The notes: generated from the letters alone by a model not told the origin. 28,700 nucleotides of DNA from Prorocentrum cordatum (GCA_963575745.1 CAUYUJ010004022.1:45001-73700), one strand, 5' to 3'. Positions 18,227 through 27,393 are shown, counted from the stretch's first letter. Program-made: numbers and translations.

Positions 18227-18592
18227 GTGGACGCTGCTGGAAGAGCCCTTGGCGTTGCCTATGACGGGAGGGGGATACAGTGGGGGCATTGGATAAAGAA
18301 ACCTTCGATTAGGAATCCAGGGTCTGGAAGCCAGCGGAACTCCAATAGTGGATTGGCGATGGATATCACCGCTGCCCTCATGAGAGAAGGAACCCTTCAG
18401 GGTCTGAAGCCCCCTGGGCGCGTTCCTCAACGAACGCCCCCAGCGTACTTATTTCGGTGCCAACGATATCGCTCGGCGGTTTCCCACCCCGATCGGAATT
18501 CATTCCTTATATTTTTCGGTGCAGGGATTGACGGGGTGGGGATCGTAACCTGGGCCTCCAGGTTGAATGGCCAAGAGATCCGAACACATTGA
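18227..18592 (+). CDS. Unrecognised open reading frame
   Basis: A 121-codon plus-strand frame in non-repetitive sequence directly before the 89-bp array. It has mixed composition, including AMDITAALMREGTLQGL and a hydrophobic FLIFFGAGIDGVGIV stretch. I recognise no domain, and the codons lack the strong C/G third-position bias seen in the ligase exons, so a chance frame is at least as likely. Confidence 0.15.
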   Translation: MDAAGRALGVAYDGRGIQWGHWIKKPSIRNPGSGSQRNSNSGLAMDITAALMREGTLQGLKPPGRVPQRTPPAYLFRCQRYRSAVSHPDRNSFLIFFGAGIDGVGIVTWASRLNGQEIRTH

Positions 18593-18639
18593 CAGTGGCC
18601 TGGCGAAGGACCCAAGCATCTGCAGTTGTGGGTGCCGCA

Positions 18640-19590
18640 GTTGTGAGCGTTGCCGTCGGTGGAGCTCCCTGTGGGACCACGAAACGTGTGAGAGGTGTGC
18701 CGAAACTAGGGTGAAACCGCATGAGAACCCTGCCACTGGGGCCTTCGATGGAGCTTCCTATGGGGCAATCAAACGTGTGAGGGGCGTGCCGAAATGTGAG
18801 TGGAACCAGATGCGAACCCTGCCACTGGGGCCTTCGGTGGAGCTGCCGACGGGGCCACGAAACGTGTGCGGAGTGTGCCGAAATTGGGGTGGAACCGCAT
18901 GCGAACCCTGCCACTGCGGCCTTTGGTGGAGCCCCCTGTAGGGCCCACGAAACGTCTGATGGGTGTGCCGAAATGTAGGTGGAACCGCATGCGAACCCTG
19001 CCACTGGGGCCTTCGTCGAACCTCCCTATGGGGCCACGAAACGTGTAAGGGGTATTCCGGAATTCGGGGTGGAACGGCGTGCGAACCCTGCCACTGGGGC
19101 CTTCGGCGGAGCTCCCGATGGAGCCAGGAAGCGTGTGAGGGGCGTGCCGAGATGGGTGTGGAACCGCATGCGAACCCTGCCACTGGGGCCCTCTGTGTAG
19201 CTCCGAACGGGGCCACGAAACGTGTGAGGTGGTACCGAGTTGGTAGAACCGCATGCGCATCCTGCTACAGGGGCCTTCGGCGGAGCTCCAAGTGGGGCCA
19301 CGAAACGTGTGAAAGATGTGCCGAAATGGGAGTGCAACCGCATGCGCATCCTGCTGCAGGGGCCCTCGGTGGAGCTCCCTATGGGCCCACGAAACGTGTG
19401 AGGGGTGTGCCGAAATTAGGGGTGGAACAGCATGCGAACACTGCCACTGGGGCCTTCGTCGAACCTCCCTATGGGGCCACGAAACGTATGATGGATGTGG
19501 CGAAATCGGGGTGGAACCGCATGCGAGCCCTGCCACTGGGGCCTTCGGCGGAGCTTCCTATGGAGCCACGAAACGTGTGAGGGTGCAAGG
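18640..19590. repeat. ~89-bp tandem array, about 10 copies
   Basis: Consensus core: GGGGCCACGAAACGTGTGAG, GGTGTGCCGAAAT, TGGAACCGCATGCGAACCCT and GCCACTGGGGCCTTCGG. Unit starts are 86-92 bp apart, so the frame slips between copies and no single repeat protein is encoded. Confidence 0.95.
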
Positions 19591-19618
19591 GATGGGAGGA
19601 GGGAGGAGGGAAAGGAGG

Positions 19619-19674
19619 AGGAAGGAAGGAAGGAAGGAAGGAAGGAAGGAAGGAAGGAAGGAAGGAAGGAAGGA
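19619..19674. repeat. (GGAA)n microsatellite
   Basis: A pure GGAA run preceded by GGGAGGA-rich sequence, directly after the 89-bp array. Confidence 0.95.
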
Positions 19675-20212
19675 GTGACGCAAGGCGCTGTCTCTTCAAA
19701 ACGAAGACCCAACACTACAAGATGGTTGGGAAATATCGAAGCGGACATGTTTCACAGCCTTCGGCCTCTAGACACCCTCGCCGGGCCCGATGACAATCAG
19801 AAAACGACTCAGTATGAAAGACCAATCCCCTGGGCTGGGTCGATACCTCTGGGGATCCTGCAATGAACCAAAACCAGGACGTAGGATCTCTGAGGGGTCG
19901 AGGAAACGTAACCTTTCGTGCCCCTGTTTGGCCCAATGGGCCCATTTGGGGCTCTCGGAAGGGCCCCAAGGTGCACGAAAGGTATTCTGTGCAGGAATGG
20001 GCAGGTTGCGTCCTTTTAGCGCCAATTAGTGCCTATCAATGTCCTTACTAACGTCCTTTAGCCCTTATTAGCGCCTATCTGCGCCGATTCGTGTCGACTA
20101 GCGCCTGGTAGCGACCACTAACAAGAAATAGTCAACGTCCACAGCCGGGGAAGACGAGAACTCAGACTTACAGTTATCCACACGCATAACACATCTAACT
20201 TCCTCGACCCTG
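19675..20212. other. No gene; TTAGCGCC-type short array at 20010-20110
   Basis: Mostly unique sequence. From about 20015 to 20110, irregular TTAGCGCC/TTAGTGCC/CTAACGTCC motifs recur every 12-18 bp, resembling the CGACGCTAAT arrays at 16.0-16.7 kb. Confidence 0.5.
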
Positions 20213-20405
20213 AGACGAAGCCAAGACAGGGAACAAGTCGGGTGAGGATGAATCGGTAACCTCTGATATCCAACGGATCTGGAGGATGTCTCGGGCGCCG
20301 CGGCCTTCTCAGAGCGTTTCGCAACGCTATGAAAGCGTTCTGGAACGTTCTGGAACGGGTTGATCCTCGTCCTAGCCCTGTCCGACGCCACTCGCTGATC
20401 GCCCA
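20213..20405. repeat. Direct repeat, copy 1 (partner 20938-21130)
   Basis: GACGAAGCCAAGACAGGGAA, GTCTCGGGCGCCGCGG, TTCTCAGAGCGT, AGCGTTCTGGAACG and ATCCTCGTCCT recur in order about 725 bp further on. Confidence 0.8.
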
Positions 20406-20639
20406 CAAGGCGCACTTTTCTTCCCCCCTCGCCCACCCCGTTACGCAACGCCCGAGGGCCAGTGGCGCCGCGTCCAGTCGGAGGCTCCACCGCCTTCCAG
20501 GAGGCGTCGGGCGCCACGAGGACCTCCTCTGACGGGGAAGCGATAGTCGGCGACGAGCAAGGGGGAGAAGCGAGGAGGGGCGGGCCCTCTCAGAAAACTC
20601 GGAAGTCCCCTGGCCTTCTGAGAAGTTCTTCTAGACCTT

Positions 20640-20755
20640 CCCCGAAGGCCCAGAAGACTTCCTAGAGGGCTAGAGGGCTTCCGAGAAGCTCCGCCGCCCT
20701 CTGAGAAAACCTTTTCCTTCTCACTTCCCTCCCTCGTGGGAGCGACTCGAGGGGG
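20640..20755 (-). repeat. Dispersed TTCTGAGAAG-rich repeat block d, right copy
   Basis: Reverse-complement match to 5205-5340. It lies just downstream of exon E of the ligase gene, so any reading through it is probably intronic. Confidence 0.8.
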
Positions 20756-20808
20756 GGAACAGCGAGCTTGAAGCGGTGGTGCATCGCCGATGCATGCGCG
20801 ACGGGCAC

Positions 20809-20925
20809 CCGACGGCGAAGCCGCTGGTTTTCCTGGACGAGGCGGGCTGCTCCTCCACCCCGTCGGCAGTGGCGGCGAGCACTCCCTCCACAAAGGTGTC
20901 GATGCAGAGGTCGGCCGCCCTCAGC
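20809..20925 (-). CDS. SUMO ligase exon E (end of SP-RING)
   Basis: The acceptor GAG|G (20926-20927) gives LRAADLCIDTFVEGVLAATA, matching the L-x-I-D-x-(F/Y)…IL helix that ends SP-RING domains. The GT at 20807-20808 is one possible donor; a GC earlier (after GVEE) is another. Reading on would reach a stop at 20721 inside dispersed repeat d, which argues for splicing before it. Confidence 0.65.
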
Positions 20926-23878
20926 CTCGAGGATTGCCACAACCCAAGACGAAGCCAGGACGAGGACAAATTCGGGCGAGGATGCATAGGGAATGTATGA
21001 GATCTGGCGTCTCTTGAGGACGTCTCGGGCGCCGCGGTCTTCTCAGAGCGTCCTGGAACGCTGTGCGAGCGTTCTGGAACGCTCTGGGATGGATTTATCC
21101 TCGTCCTCGCCCCGCCCTTTCGCTGAACGCCCTTTCGTAAAAACTGCTGGGGCCTTCCACGGGTGCGCGCAACACCGCATTCCGAGTGCATCGGGACGGA
21201 GCCACTAATCGACATCCAAAACTAAAAGACAGAAACACCAACCTGGTGATAAGCACCCCAGCAAGCGAAGTCTATTAGCAAGCGCACCTGAGTAAGGGAT
21301 TCACAGGGCAAGCCAGTTTAGTAAACGCCCACAGCTGTTTAGCAAACGCCCTCTACAAAGGGTCGAGCTGTTTTTTCCTCCCTCGAAGAACAACCGAATG
21401 TATCCGGCGCGCATGCGTCGATTAGCGAAACCGACCAGGGACTGCACGATACACTCGTATGCCAATGTCGAGTGGACCCGTGCAGATTCCCTCAGTCGGC
21501 TGCTCTGGGTGGGCGTTTTCTCAATGCCCGACACGGAGCCCCGACTGGCCCTGCCCACGCCGCCAGAACATGAATCAACAACCAATCGGCAAATCGAATC
21601 ACGAATCGACGTCCAAAACCAGTCGAACGTACCCCGCGAAACGCTCGCCGAGTGAGCCCGTGCAGATTCTCCTCCGTCGATCTGTCTGGGTCTGGGCGAG
21701 CGGTCTCTCGAGGCCCCACGGCCCGAGGCTGCAGAGCGGGCAGCGCCACCGGCTGTTGAAGGCGCGGGTGCGGACGTTGGCCACCAGGTACGCGTCGAGG
21801 TCCATGCACTGCAGGTGCCTGCACAGCCGCCCGCGCGCTGGGGCCGACGTCGGGCGCGAGAGCGTGAGAGGGCACCTGGCAGAGGACAACCACTGCACAG
21901 GCCCAGAGATTGGCGACGCGCACAAGGGAGTGGGGAGAGGGGGGAAGGCTTCTCAGAAGCAGGCTGCTTCCGAGAAGGAGCCGGCCCTGCATCTATAGAT
22001 AAGGCCCGCGCCTTCTGAGAAGCAGGGGTGCTTCTAGGCAGCCCTCCGCCCTCCCCCCGCGCCCCTCTGCGCGTGGCTGAAGACACTCTCACAGGTCTCC
22101 GCGGATTTCTTGGATCGGCGCTGGACCCCCCTCTTGCCATCGATCGGGCGTCCATTCCCCATGCACGGCCTGCTCGTGTGCGTGACTCGCATGTGTTTCT
22201 CGAGATGGTCCACGGTGCTCCGACATGGTCCAAATTTCCTGGCACTGACCTCGCCGAGAAGCATGCGCATACATACGAACTCAGCTGGCCCTGGAAACAG
22301 CAGGGCCGCTTCGCTCCCGCTGCCGTCGTGCCGGTTCCCTTCCGGTTTCGGCACAAGCTGTGTTCCCGGTTCCGTCGCCGAGTGTTTGCTGGTTCCCGTT
22401 CCGGCTTCTATCCCGAAGCAAAGCTGTTCGTAAACTTCGAAGGAACGGCCCTGCCGTTGTCGCGGCCAACTGGGCGTCCGAGCGATGCCAAGCCCTTCAT
22501 TGCGCGCTCCGCGCGACAGGAAGGGCGCGGCCGTAGCAACAGGCGTCTCCTGCTCTCGCGGCGCACGATGGCGCTATTGGGGCACCCTGGATCCCAAGAC
22601 GGCCCGAAGAGCCCCCTCCCCTTTTTGGATCGGCGCCGTGCGCCGCTGGGTTCCAACGCCGATCCGAGAAATCTTTGCAAACCTCCGAAAATTCACCTTC
22701 ATGGGAAAACTACAGAGTACCGATACCGTTACCCCCCGGACCTCGCCCAGGGTGCTTTCTCACACGGATTTCGAAGCGAATCCAGCGGTGGCGACGAGGG
22801 CCGCCCAAAAGGCCCAAGAAGGGGAAAACGGGCGAAGTTTAGTGGTACGGGTACCTTCCCCTCCTCCGAGATTTGTCGTTCCTGCCGATTTGAGCGACGA
22901 TTAAACAGGCCTTACGCGAGATGACGTAGCGACCTTACGCCGCGGCTTACGCGGGCCGCCGGCGTGGCACGCCACAGTGGAGACGAGGGCGCTTACGCGC
23001 GACCTTACGCGGGCAGCTTACGCGCGAACGTCGGCGCAGACGACCCCCCTTCATGGCGTCGCTCATTTGTCCTTCCTGAAGCACCGTAGCTGCAGCCGCT
23101 CGTCGCCCACGCACTCCACGCCGCCGCCGCCACTCGTGCCGGCGCCCGCGGCGCCCGCGCCGGGGCGCGAGGCGAGCAGCGCGCGGACGCGTGCCAGGTC
23201 GCCCTCGACGTCGTTGCGCTCCACGCGGCTCGCCTGTTTGACCAAAGAGGGTCCCCTAACCCTTTGGGAGGGGATCTAAGCTAGGAGGACCAAGAACATA
23301 AGGGGTGGGGGGTCTTTTCTGCAGATGTATCGACCGCCCAGATTTATGATCCCTACTCTGAAGACGGGGCCCTCACTGAGGCCACGTCTTCATTCTGCTA
23401 TTAGGGTTAGTCGTATCTTATCATCGATGATCGCCAGCTCCACGATCGGGCACGCCGCCACGCGCACCACCGCGAAGACGTACTCGCTCTTGAGGTCGTC
23501 CTCGACTGTGAGTTCCAGGTCGTTCCTGCGGCCGCGCCGAGCTCGAGAGGGTCAGGAAGAGGGGAGGGGGGCGGGCGCATCAGGGCCCGAGGCACGTGCG
23601 CGGACAAAGTGGGGGGCCAGGGGATGCATGAAGGAAGAAGAGGGAGGACATAGCCACGGCCCTGGCCATGGTGTCTGCACACATGCAGTCCTCCCCTCTT
23701 CCTGGATGCCCTCGAGCTCCTGCCGCGGCGAAGCTTGGTTGAGATATTCACGGGCAGGTCCCTGCGCTTGGACAGGCGCGGGGGCGCCTTTACGCGCAGC
23801 ACGTCGTGCCCGTTGACGTCCAGCTGGAAGACGCGTGGCCAGGCCTGGTTGAGCAGGCGCCCCTGATCCAACTCGCTC
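20809..23878 (-). CDS. PIAS/SIZ-type SUMO E3 ligase, five exons (partial gene)
   Basis: Spliced segments 23878-23720, 23525-23435, 23233-23085, 21875-21720 and 20925-20809 join in one frame of about 222 residues. The product has a PINIT domain (AWPRVFQLDVNGHDVLRVKA, RRDLPVNISTKLRRGRNDLE, EYVFAVVRV). A spacer resembling that of plant SIZ1 follows (DVEGDLARVRALLA), then an SP-RING: LQLRCPLT, PARGRLCRHLQCMDLDAYL, RWRCPLC, LCIDTFVEGVL. The SP-RING zinc ligands Cys-x-His and Cys-x2-Cys are present. Family members recruit SUMO-charged Ubc9 through the SP-RING and PINIT and promote sumoylation of nuclear proteins. The N-terminal SAP domain and the C-terminus are not seen; full-length members have 600-900 residues. 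No internal stops were found, so the locus looks functional. The end of exon E is uncertain. Confidence 0.82.
20938..21130. repeat. Direct repeat, copy 2, next to the exon E acceptor
   Basis: Matches 20213-20405. It begins 13 bp upstream (on the gene's strand) of exon E, within intron 4. Confidence 0.8.
21300..21385 (-). repeat. Dispersed repeat block c, right copy
   Basis: The reverse complement shows AGGGAGGAAAAAACAG, GGGCGTTTGCTAAACAG and GGGCGTTTACTAAACTGG, as at 4734-4815. Lies in intron 4. Confidence 0.75.
21720..21875 (-). CDS. SUMO ligase exon D (SP-RING core)
   Basis: The acceptor CCAG|G (21876-21877) and donor CC|GT (21718-21719) bound 156 nt encoding CPLTLSRPTSAPARGRLCRH, LQCMDLDAYLVANV and SRWRCPLCSLGP. 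The C-R-H and C-P-L-C ligands and the QC-(F/M)-DL segment identify the SP-RING/MIZ fold. Confidence 0.88.
21940..22030. repeat. TTCTGAGAAG-rich inverted segment
   Basis: CTTCTCAGAAGCAGG and CTTCTGAGAAGCAGGGG flank CATCTATAGATAAGG. A short, distant relative of repeat d, within intron 3. Confidence 0.5.
22085..22672. repeat. Candidate longer foldback element related to 16957-17086
   Basis: The left end CCGCGGATTTCTTGGATCGG (GCTGGACCCCCC follows) is mirrored by CGCCGATCCGAGAAATCTTT at the right end. The ~500-bp interior is unrelated to the short element and has no recognised gene. It lies in intron 3 of the ligase gene. Confidence 0.5.
22717..22856. repeat. GGTACC foldback element, copy 2
   Basis: GTACCGATACCGTTACCCCC faces TTTAGTGGTACGGGTACC; the interior has GGGGAAAACGGGCGAAG as in the 15.6-kb copy. 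Within intron 3. Confidence 0.6.
22915..23038. repeat. CTTACGCG short-motif array
   Basis: CTTACGCG/CTTACGCC occurs about seven times at irregular 10-30 bp spacing. Lies in intron 3, close to the exon C donor. Confidence 0.7.
23085..23233 (-). CDS. SUMO ligase exon C (PINIT to SP-RING spacer)
   Basis: The acceptor AACAG|GCG (23234-23235) and donor CG|GTGC (23083-23084) bound 149 nt encoding ASRVERNDVEGDLARVRALL, an Ala/Gly-rich spacer and ECVGDERLQLR. The last codon is completed by exon D to give LRCPLT, as in family members. Confidence 0.8.
23435..23525 (-). CDS. SUMO ligase exon B (second half of PINIT)
   Basis: The acceptor GCAG|G (23526-23527) leads into NDLELTVEDDLKSEYVFAVV then RVAACPIVEL. 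The best in-phase donor is GC (23433-23434), giving CTG|GCGATC and a 201-bp intron. A GA donor a few codons later is possible. Confidence 0.78.
23720..23878 (-). CDS. SUMO ligase exon A (first half of PINIT)
   Basis: Encodes LLNQAWPRVFQLDVNGHDVL, RVKAPPRLSKRRDLPVNI and STKLRRG. The donor is GA (GGCAG|GAGCTC), the only choice that keeps RRGRNDLE in frame with an AG acceptor; the intron is 194 bp. The 5' boundary AG|G at 23879-23880 is likely but not certain, because an alternative lies 15 bp inside. Confidence 0.8.
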
Positions 23879-24430
23879 CTGACGTTGCATCTTCGGGGGC
23901 GCCTCCAATGTCCCATCGCGCCACCTATCTGTGCCGAGTCCGTTCCGAGTCCATGTCAAACATATCTAATCCGCGCAGCCACGTCGGACCCGCCTCGGGT
24001 GCGAGAGAAGACCGCCGTCAGCAGGACAGACAAGGACCCCCGAAGATGCATTTTTGGGGAGGGGGGCGGCGGGGACGTCACCGATCTTGTTCTGACTCGA
24101 ACTCCCTCTGGCCTGCGAGCCGCAGCCCCTGAGACCGGGGGGAAAACAAAAATCTGCGCTTGTCGTTCCTGGCCGCCCTCGCGTTGCCAGGGCGGCAGGC
24201 GCGTGTCAGGCCCGAATCCCCGAAGATGTAACGCAATGCTCCTTCGGAATAATCCGAGAGGTACCGATGCATCTGCTCGCCGGGCCCCTCCCAGGGAGCG
24301 CTCGGGCCTGAACTCCGAGTCGAACCCCAGCGGTGGCGACGAGGCCCTCCGTCGGGCGCGACCTGGCCGACCCCTAGCTGATCATCCCCTTCGGTGACGT
24401 CGTCCTCGCCCTCCACGCTTCCCGCCGGCC
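23879..24430. other. Upstream intron or intergenic sequence; no exon recognised
   Basis: CCCCGAAGATGCA motifs recur near 23890 (minus strand), 24038, 24216 and also 28519. A segment CCCAGCGGTGGCGACGAGG (24330) resembles 22780. No SAP-domain exon is visible. Confidence 0.4.
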
Positions 24431-24431
24431 G

Positions 24432-24646
24432 CACACACACACAGCACAGCACAGCACAGCACAGCACAGCACAGCACAACACAACACAACACAACACAAC
24501 ACAACACAACACAACACAACACACACACTCTCACACACACGCACACACACGCACACACACAACACACACACACACACACACACACACTCTCACACACACG
24601 CACACACACGCACACACACACACACACACAACACACACACACACGC
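24432..24646. repeat. CACAG/CAACA/CA compound microsatellite
   Basis: Pure CACAG units, then CAACA units, then (CA)n with ACTCTC and ACACACGC interruptions. Confidence 0.97.
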
Positions 24647-24849
24647 GTCGTGGGGCGAGGCGAGGGGGACGTCACGCAAGGGGATGGTGTGCCAGGGGTC
24701 ACTAAGGCCACGCCTGACTCCGAAAGGGAAACCGAGGCGAGGGCAGCGGCATCGGAGCCTTTTCTTTAGTAGGTGCCGACCGTCCCGGCTTTCATGTAGG
24801 CCTACCACGACATGTTCTTAGAACCCCAAAGTGTTCTGATAGTACAAGC

Positions 24850-25098
24850 AACAACATTAACAACCATTGTAAGACTGTTCGCTCGTATCTGCTCGAGTGT
24901 CCGTCAACGTGTATTTCCCAAACCCTCGATGCCCGCCCTCTTCGTCTTCGATCGTACCCCTTTTCGGGGGTATATCTTTCTTTCCTGCCGGCCTGGCTCC
25001 GGTAAGCGGCAGTCGGCCGCGGACCGTCGGCCTGGCCAGCGGCAACGCTGATCGGCAGCAACCCGACCCCAAGAGGGACGGACAGGGGACCGACAACC

Positions 25099-25145
<47 letters not shown>

Positions 25146-26190
25146 CGAAAGCGAGAGCGAGAGCGAGAGCGACAGCGGGGCCAAGAAGGGCAGGAATGGG
25201 GCCACGAAGGGCGACAGCGGGACCACGAAGGGCATGCGTATGGGGCCACGCAGGGCGCGAACGAGCGGGGGCCACGAAGGGCAGAGAATGCGGGGCCACT
25301 GAGGGTAGCAACGGGGCCGCGTAGGGCAGCGAGGGGGCCAGAAAGGGCGATAGCGGGGCCACGAAGCGCATGCAGATGGGGTCACGACGGGCGCTAACGA
25401 GCGGTGGCCACGAAAAGAATGCATATATGGGGCCACGAAGGGCTGCAACGGAGCCACGAGAGGCTGCAACGGAGCCACGAAGGGCAGCGAGGGGGCCACG
25501 AAGGGGTGCAACGGGACCACGAAGGGCAGCAAGGGGGCCACGAAGGGCTGCAACGAGACCACGAAGGGCAGCGAGGGGGCCACGAAGGGCTGCAACGGGG
25601 CCACGAAGGGCAGCGATGGGGGCCGCGAAAGGCTAGGGCAGCGATGGGGGCCGCGAAAGGCTGAAACGGGGCCACGAAGGGCAGCGAGGGAGCCGCGAAG
25701 GGCCGCAACGGGGCCACGAAGGGCAGCGAGGGAGCCACGAAGGGCTGCAACGGAGCCACGAAGGGCCGCGAGGGGGCAACGAATGACTGCAACGGGGCCA
25801 CGAAGGGCAGCGATGGGGGCCACGAAAGGCAGCGAGGGAGCCACGAAGGGCTGCAACGGGGTCCCGAAGGGCAGCGAGATCCCGATTCCTAGGGAAGCTG
25901 GTGTAGGTGAGTCCTAAGCGTGAGCGCGACTCCTGGGTGCCTTAGTGTCGGGAGCGCGGCGCGTGAGTAAATTGCGGGAAAGTCCAACGCAAGAAGACGA
26001 TTCTTCAATCAATTGCAAGCCAATGTCCATCGAGAGCGCGACTCCAGAGCGCCGAGAGAGCGACCAGTTAATAAAGTGCAAGAAAGTACCAAGCGGGAGC
26101 GCGATTCGTGGAAACAATCGGGGAAGCCTCAGGCGGGAGTGGAGGTCCTGGCTAAATTGTGGGGAAGATTCAGGTGGAAGCCGTTGTTGA
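24850..26190 (-). repeat. Composite dispersed repeat block b, right copy
   Basis: Inverse of 3646-4480. Order: TTTCCCAAACCCTCGATGCC and CTTCGTCTTCGATCG (24915-24955), CCCCAAGAGGGACGGACAGG (about 25068), (GAC)n, the expanded GGCCACGAAGGGC minisatellite, then AGCGCGACTCCTGGGTGCC and GGTCCTGGCTAAATTGTGGG. It is about 500 bp longer than the left copy because of the minisatellite. Confidence 0.88.
25180..25885. repeat. 21-bp minisatellite, 42-bp higher-order
   Basis: GGGGCCACGAAGGGCAGCGA units alternate with GGGGCCACGAAGGGCTGCAA units over about 450 bp (25430-25880), giving a 42-bp dimer period. The upstream part is more degenerate. RGPRRAA-type frames are artefacts. Confidence 0.92.
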
Positions 26191-26344
26191 ATATTATTAC
26201 TTCTAAAGAAATATTATTGTTGAGACCCCTGGTGCGCGACCCCCCTCCAAAACCTAGGCCGCAGCCTCATTTCCTTCATTTTCTAGCGAAAGCTTCAGAA
26301 AAGTGGATTGTCACCGGATCCGGTTGTTTTGTTGTAATCCGTTT

Positions 26345-26950
26345 TCCCTTGCAAAAAACACTATAAAATGAAAATTCTTGTTCTTACTTGATCAAATTGC
26401 AAGAATCCCTTGCAAAAAATAAGGTAAAGTGGACATTCGTGCGCGCAAGACGAAATCCTTCCAAAACCTTAGGTTTCGTAACGATTTTAACATAAAAACA
26501 TCAAAAACCCAATGGTTTTTTAAGAAACAAATTGTCAAAATGTCCTTCCGCGCGCGCTGTCCGAATCCCACAAAACCAATGGTTTTTCAACATTTATGTT
26601 ACATGAGCTCGCGCGAGCTACTTTTTCTTGTTCTAACATAATCAAATTTCAATATTCCCTTGCAAAAAATAAGGTAAAGTGGACATTCGCGCGCGCAAGA
26701 CGAAATCCTTCCAGAACCTTAGGTTTCGTAACGATTTCAACATAAAAACATCAAAAACCCAATGGTTTTTCAAAAAAAAATGTCCAAATTTCATCCCGCG
26801 CGCGCTGTCCGACTCCCACAAAACCAATGGTTTTTCAACATTTATGTTACATGAGCTCGCGCGAGCTACTTTTTCTTGTTCTAACATAATCAAATTTCAA
26901 TACTCCCTTGCAAAAAAAAAGTAAAGTGGACATTCGCGCGCGCAAGACCA
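26345..26950. repeat. AT-rich ~250-bp tandem repeat with hairpins
   Basis: CCCTTGCAAAAAATAAGGTA and AAGTGGACATTCG recur at about 26410, 26660 and 26908, so two full units and two partial ones are present. Each full unit carries AAAACC-AAT-GGTTTT hairpins and the palindrome AGCTCGCGCGAGCT (26606-26619, 26854-26867). Base composition is far more AT-rich than the surroundings. Confidence 0.92.
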
Positions 26951-27000
26951 ACAAAAAACACGACGATCTCAGGAACTTGCCCCAAAAATGTGACCAACTC

Positions 27001-27056
27001 CGCTCTCTCTGTCTCTCTCTCTGTCTGCTCTCTGTCTCTCTCTCTGTCTGTCTGTG
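27001..27056. repeat. (TCTC)/(TCTG) microsatellite
   Basis: Mixed CTCTCTGTCT runs. Confidence 0.9.
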
Positions 27057-27340
27057 TCATGTATTGTATGTCACAATTGCAGGATGCTGGGCACACGCGC
27101 GCCCCGAATAAGTGACCAAGTTCTGTGGGTGTGTACCCCACGCCAGTGTAGTAGCCACGGTCGTCCGCACGCCACGAAGTGAAGTGTCCCAACGTCATAG
27201 GGCGGGAAGCTGGGTTTGGGTGGTCGCGAAGAGTCGTTTGGATATTTGGTAGAGCTTGAACTGCCCCCCACGAAGTGGGGGTATTGTCTCGCGTCGCATG
27301 AAAACCCTGGCACTGGTGAGAACACTGAGCGTTCGGGTAA
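27057..27340. other. No gene recognised
   Basis: Unique sequence; no supported exon on either strand. Confidence 0.35.
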
Positions 27341-27344
27341 AATG

Positions 27345-27345
<1 letters not shown>

Positions 27346-27377
<32 letters not shown>

Positions 27378-27393
27378 GCTGGTGTTGTTGTTG
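27346..27393. repeat. (TTG)n microsatellite
   Basis: A TTG run with a CTGG interruption. Confidence 0.95.

Noticed and set aside
18640-19590. CRISPR-like array
   Set aside because: The ~89-bp units are contiguous diverged tandem copies without short direct repeats separated by unique spacers, and the genome is eukaryotic.
22034-22354. C2H2 zinc finger (minus strand, DHLEKHMRVTH)
   Set aside because: The His pair is present, but the two Cys at the required spacing are not.
25370-25664. Arg/Gly/Pro-rich repeat protein
   Set aside because: The frame derives from the 21-bp minisatellite. The left copy of the same repeat does not preserve it.
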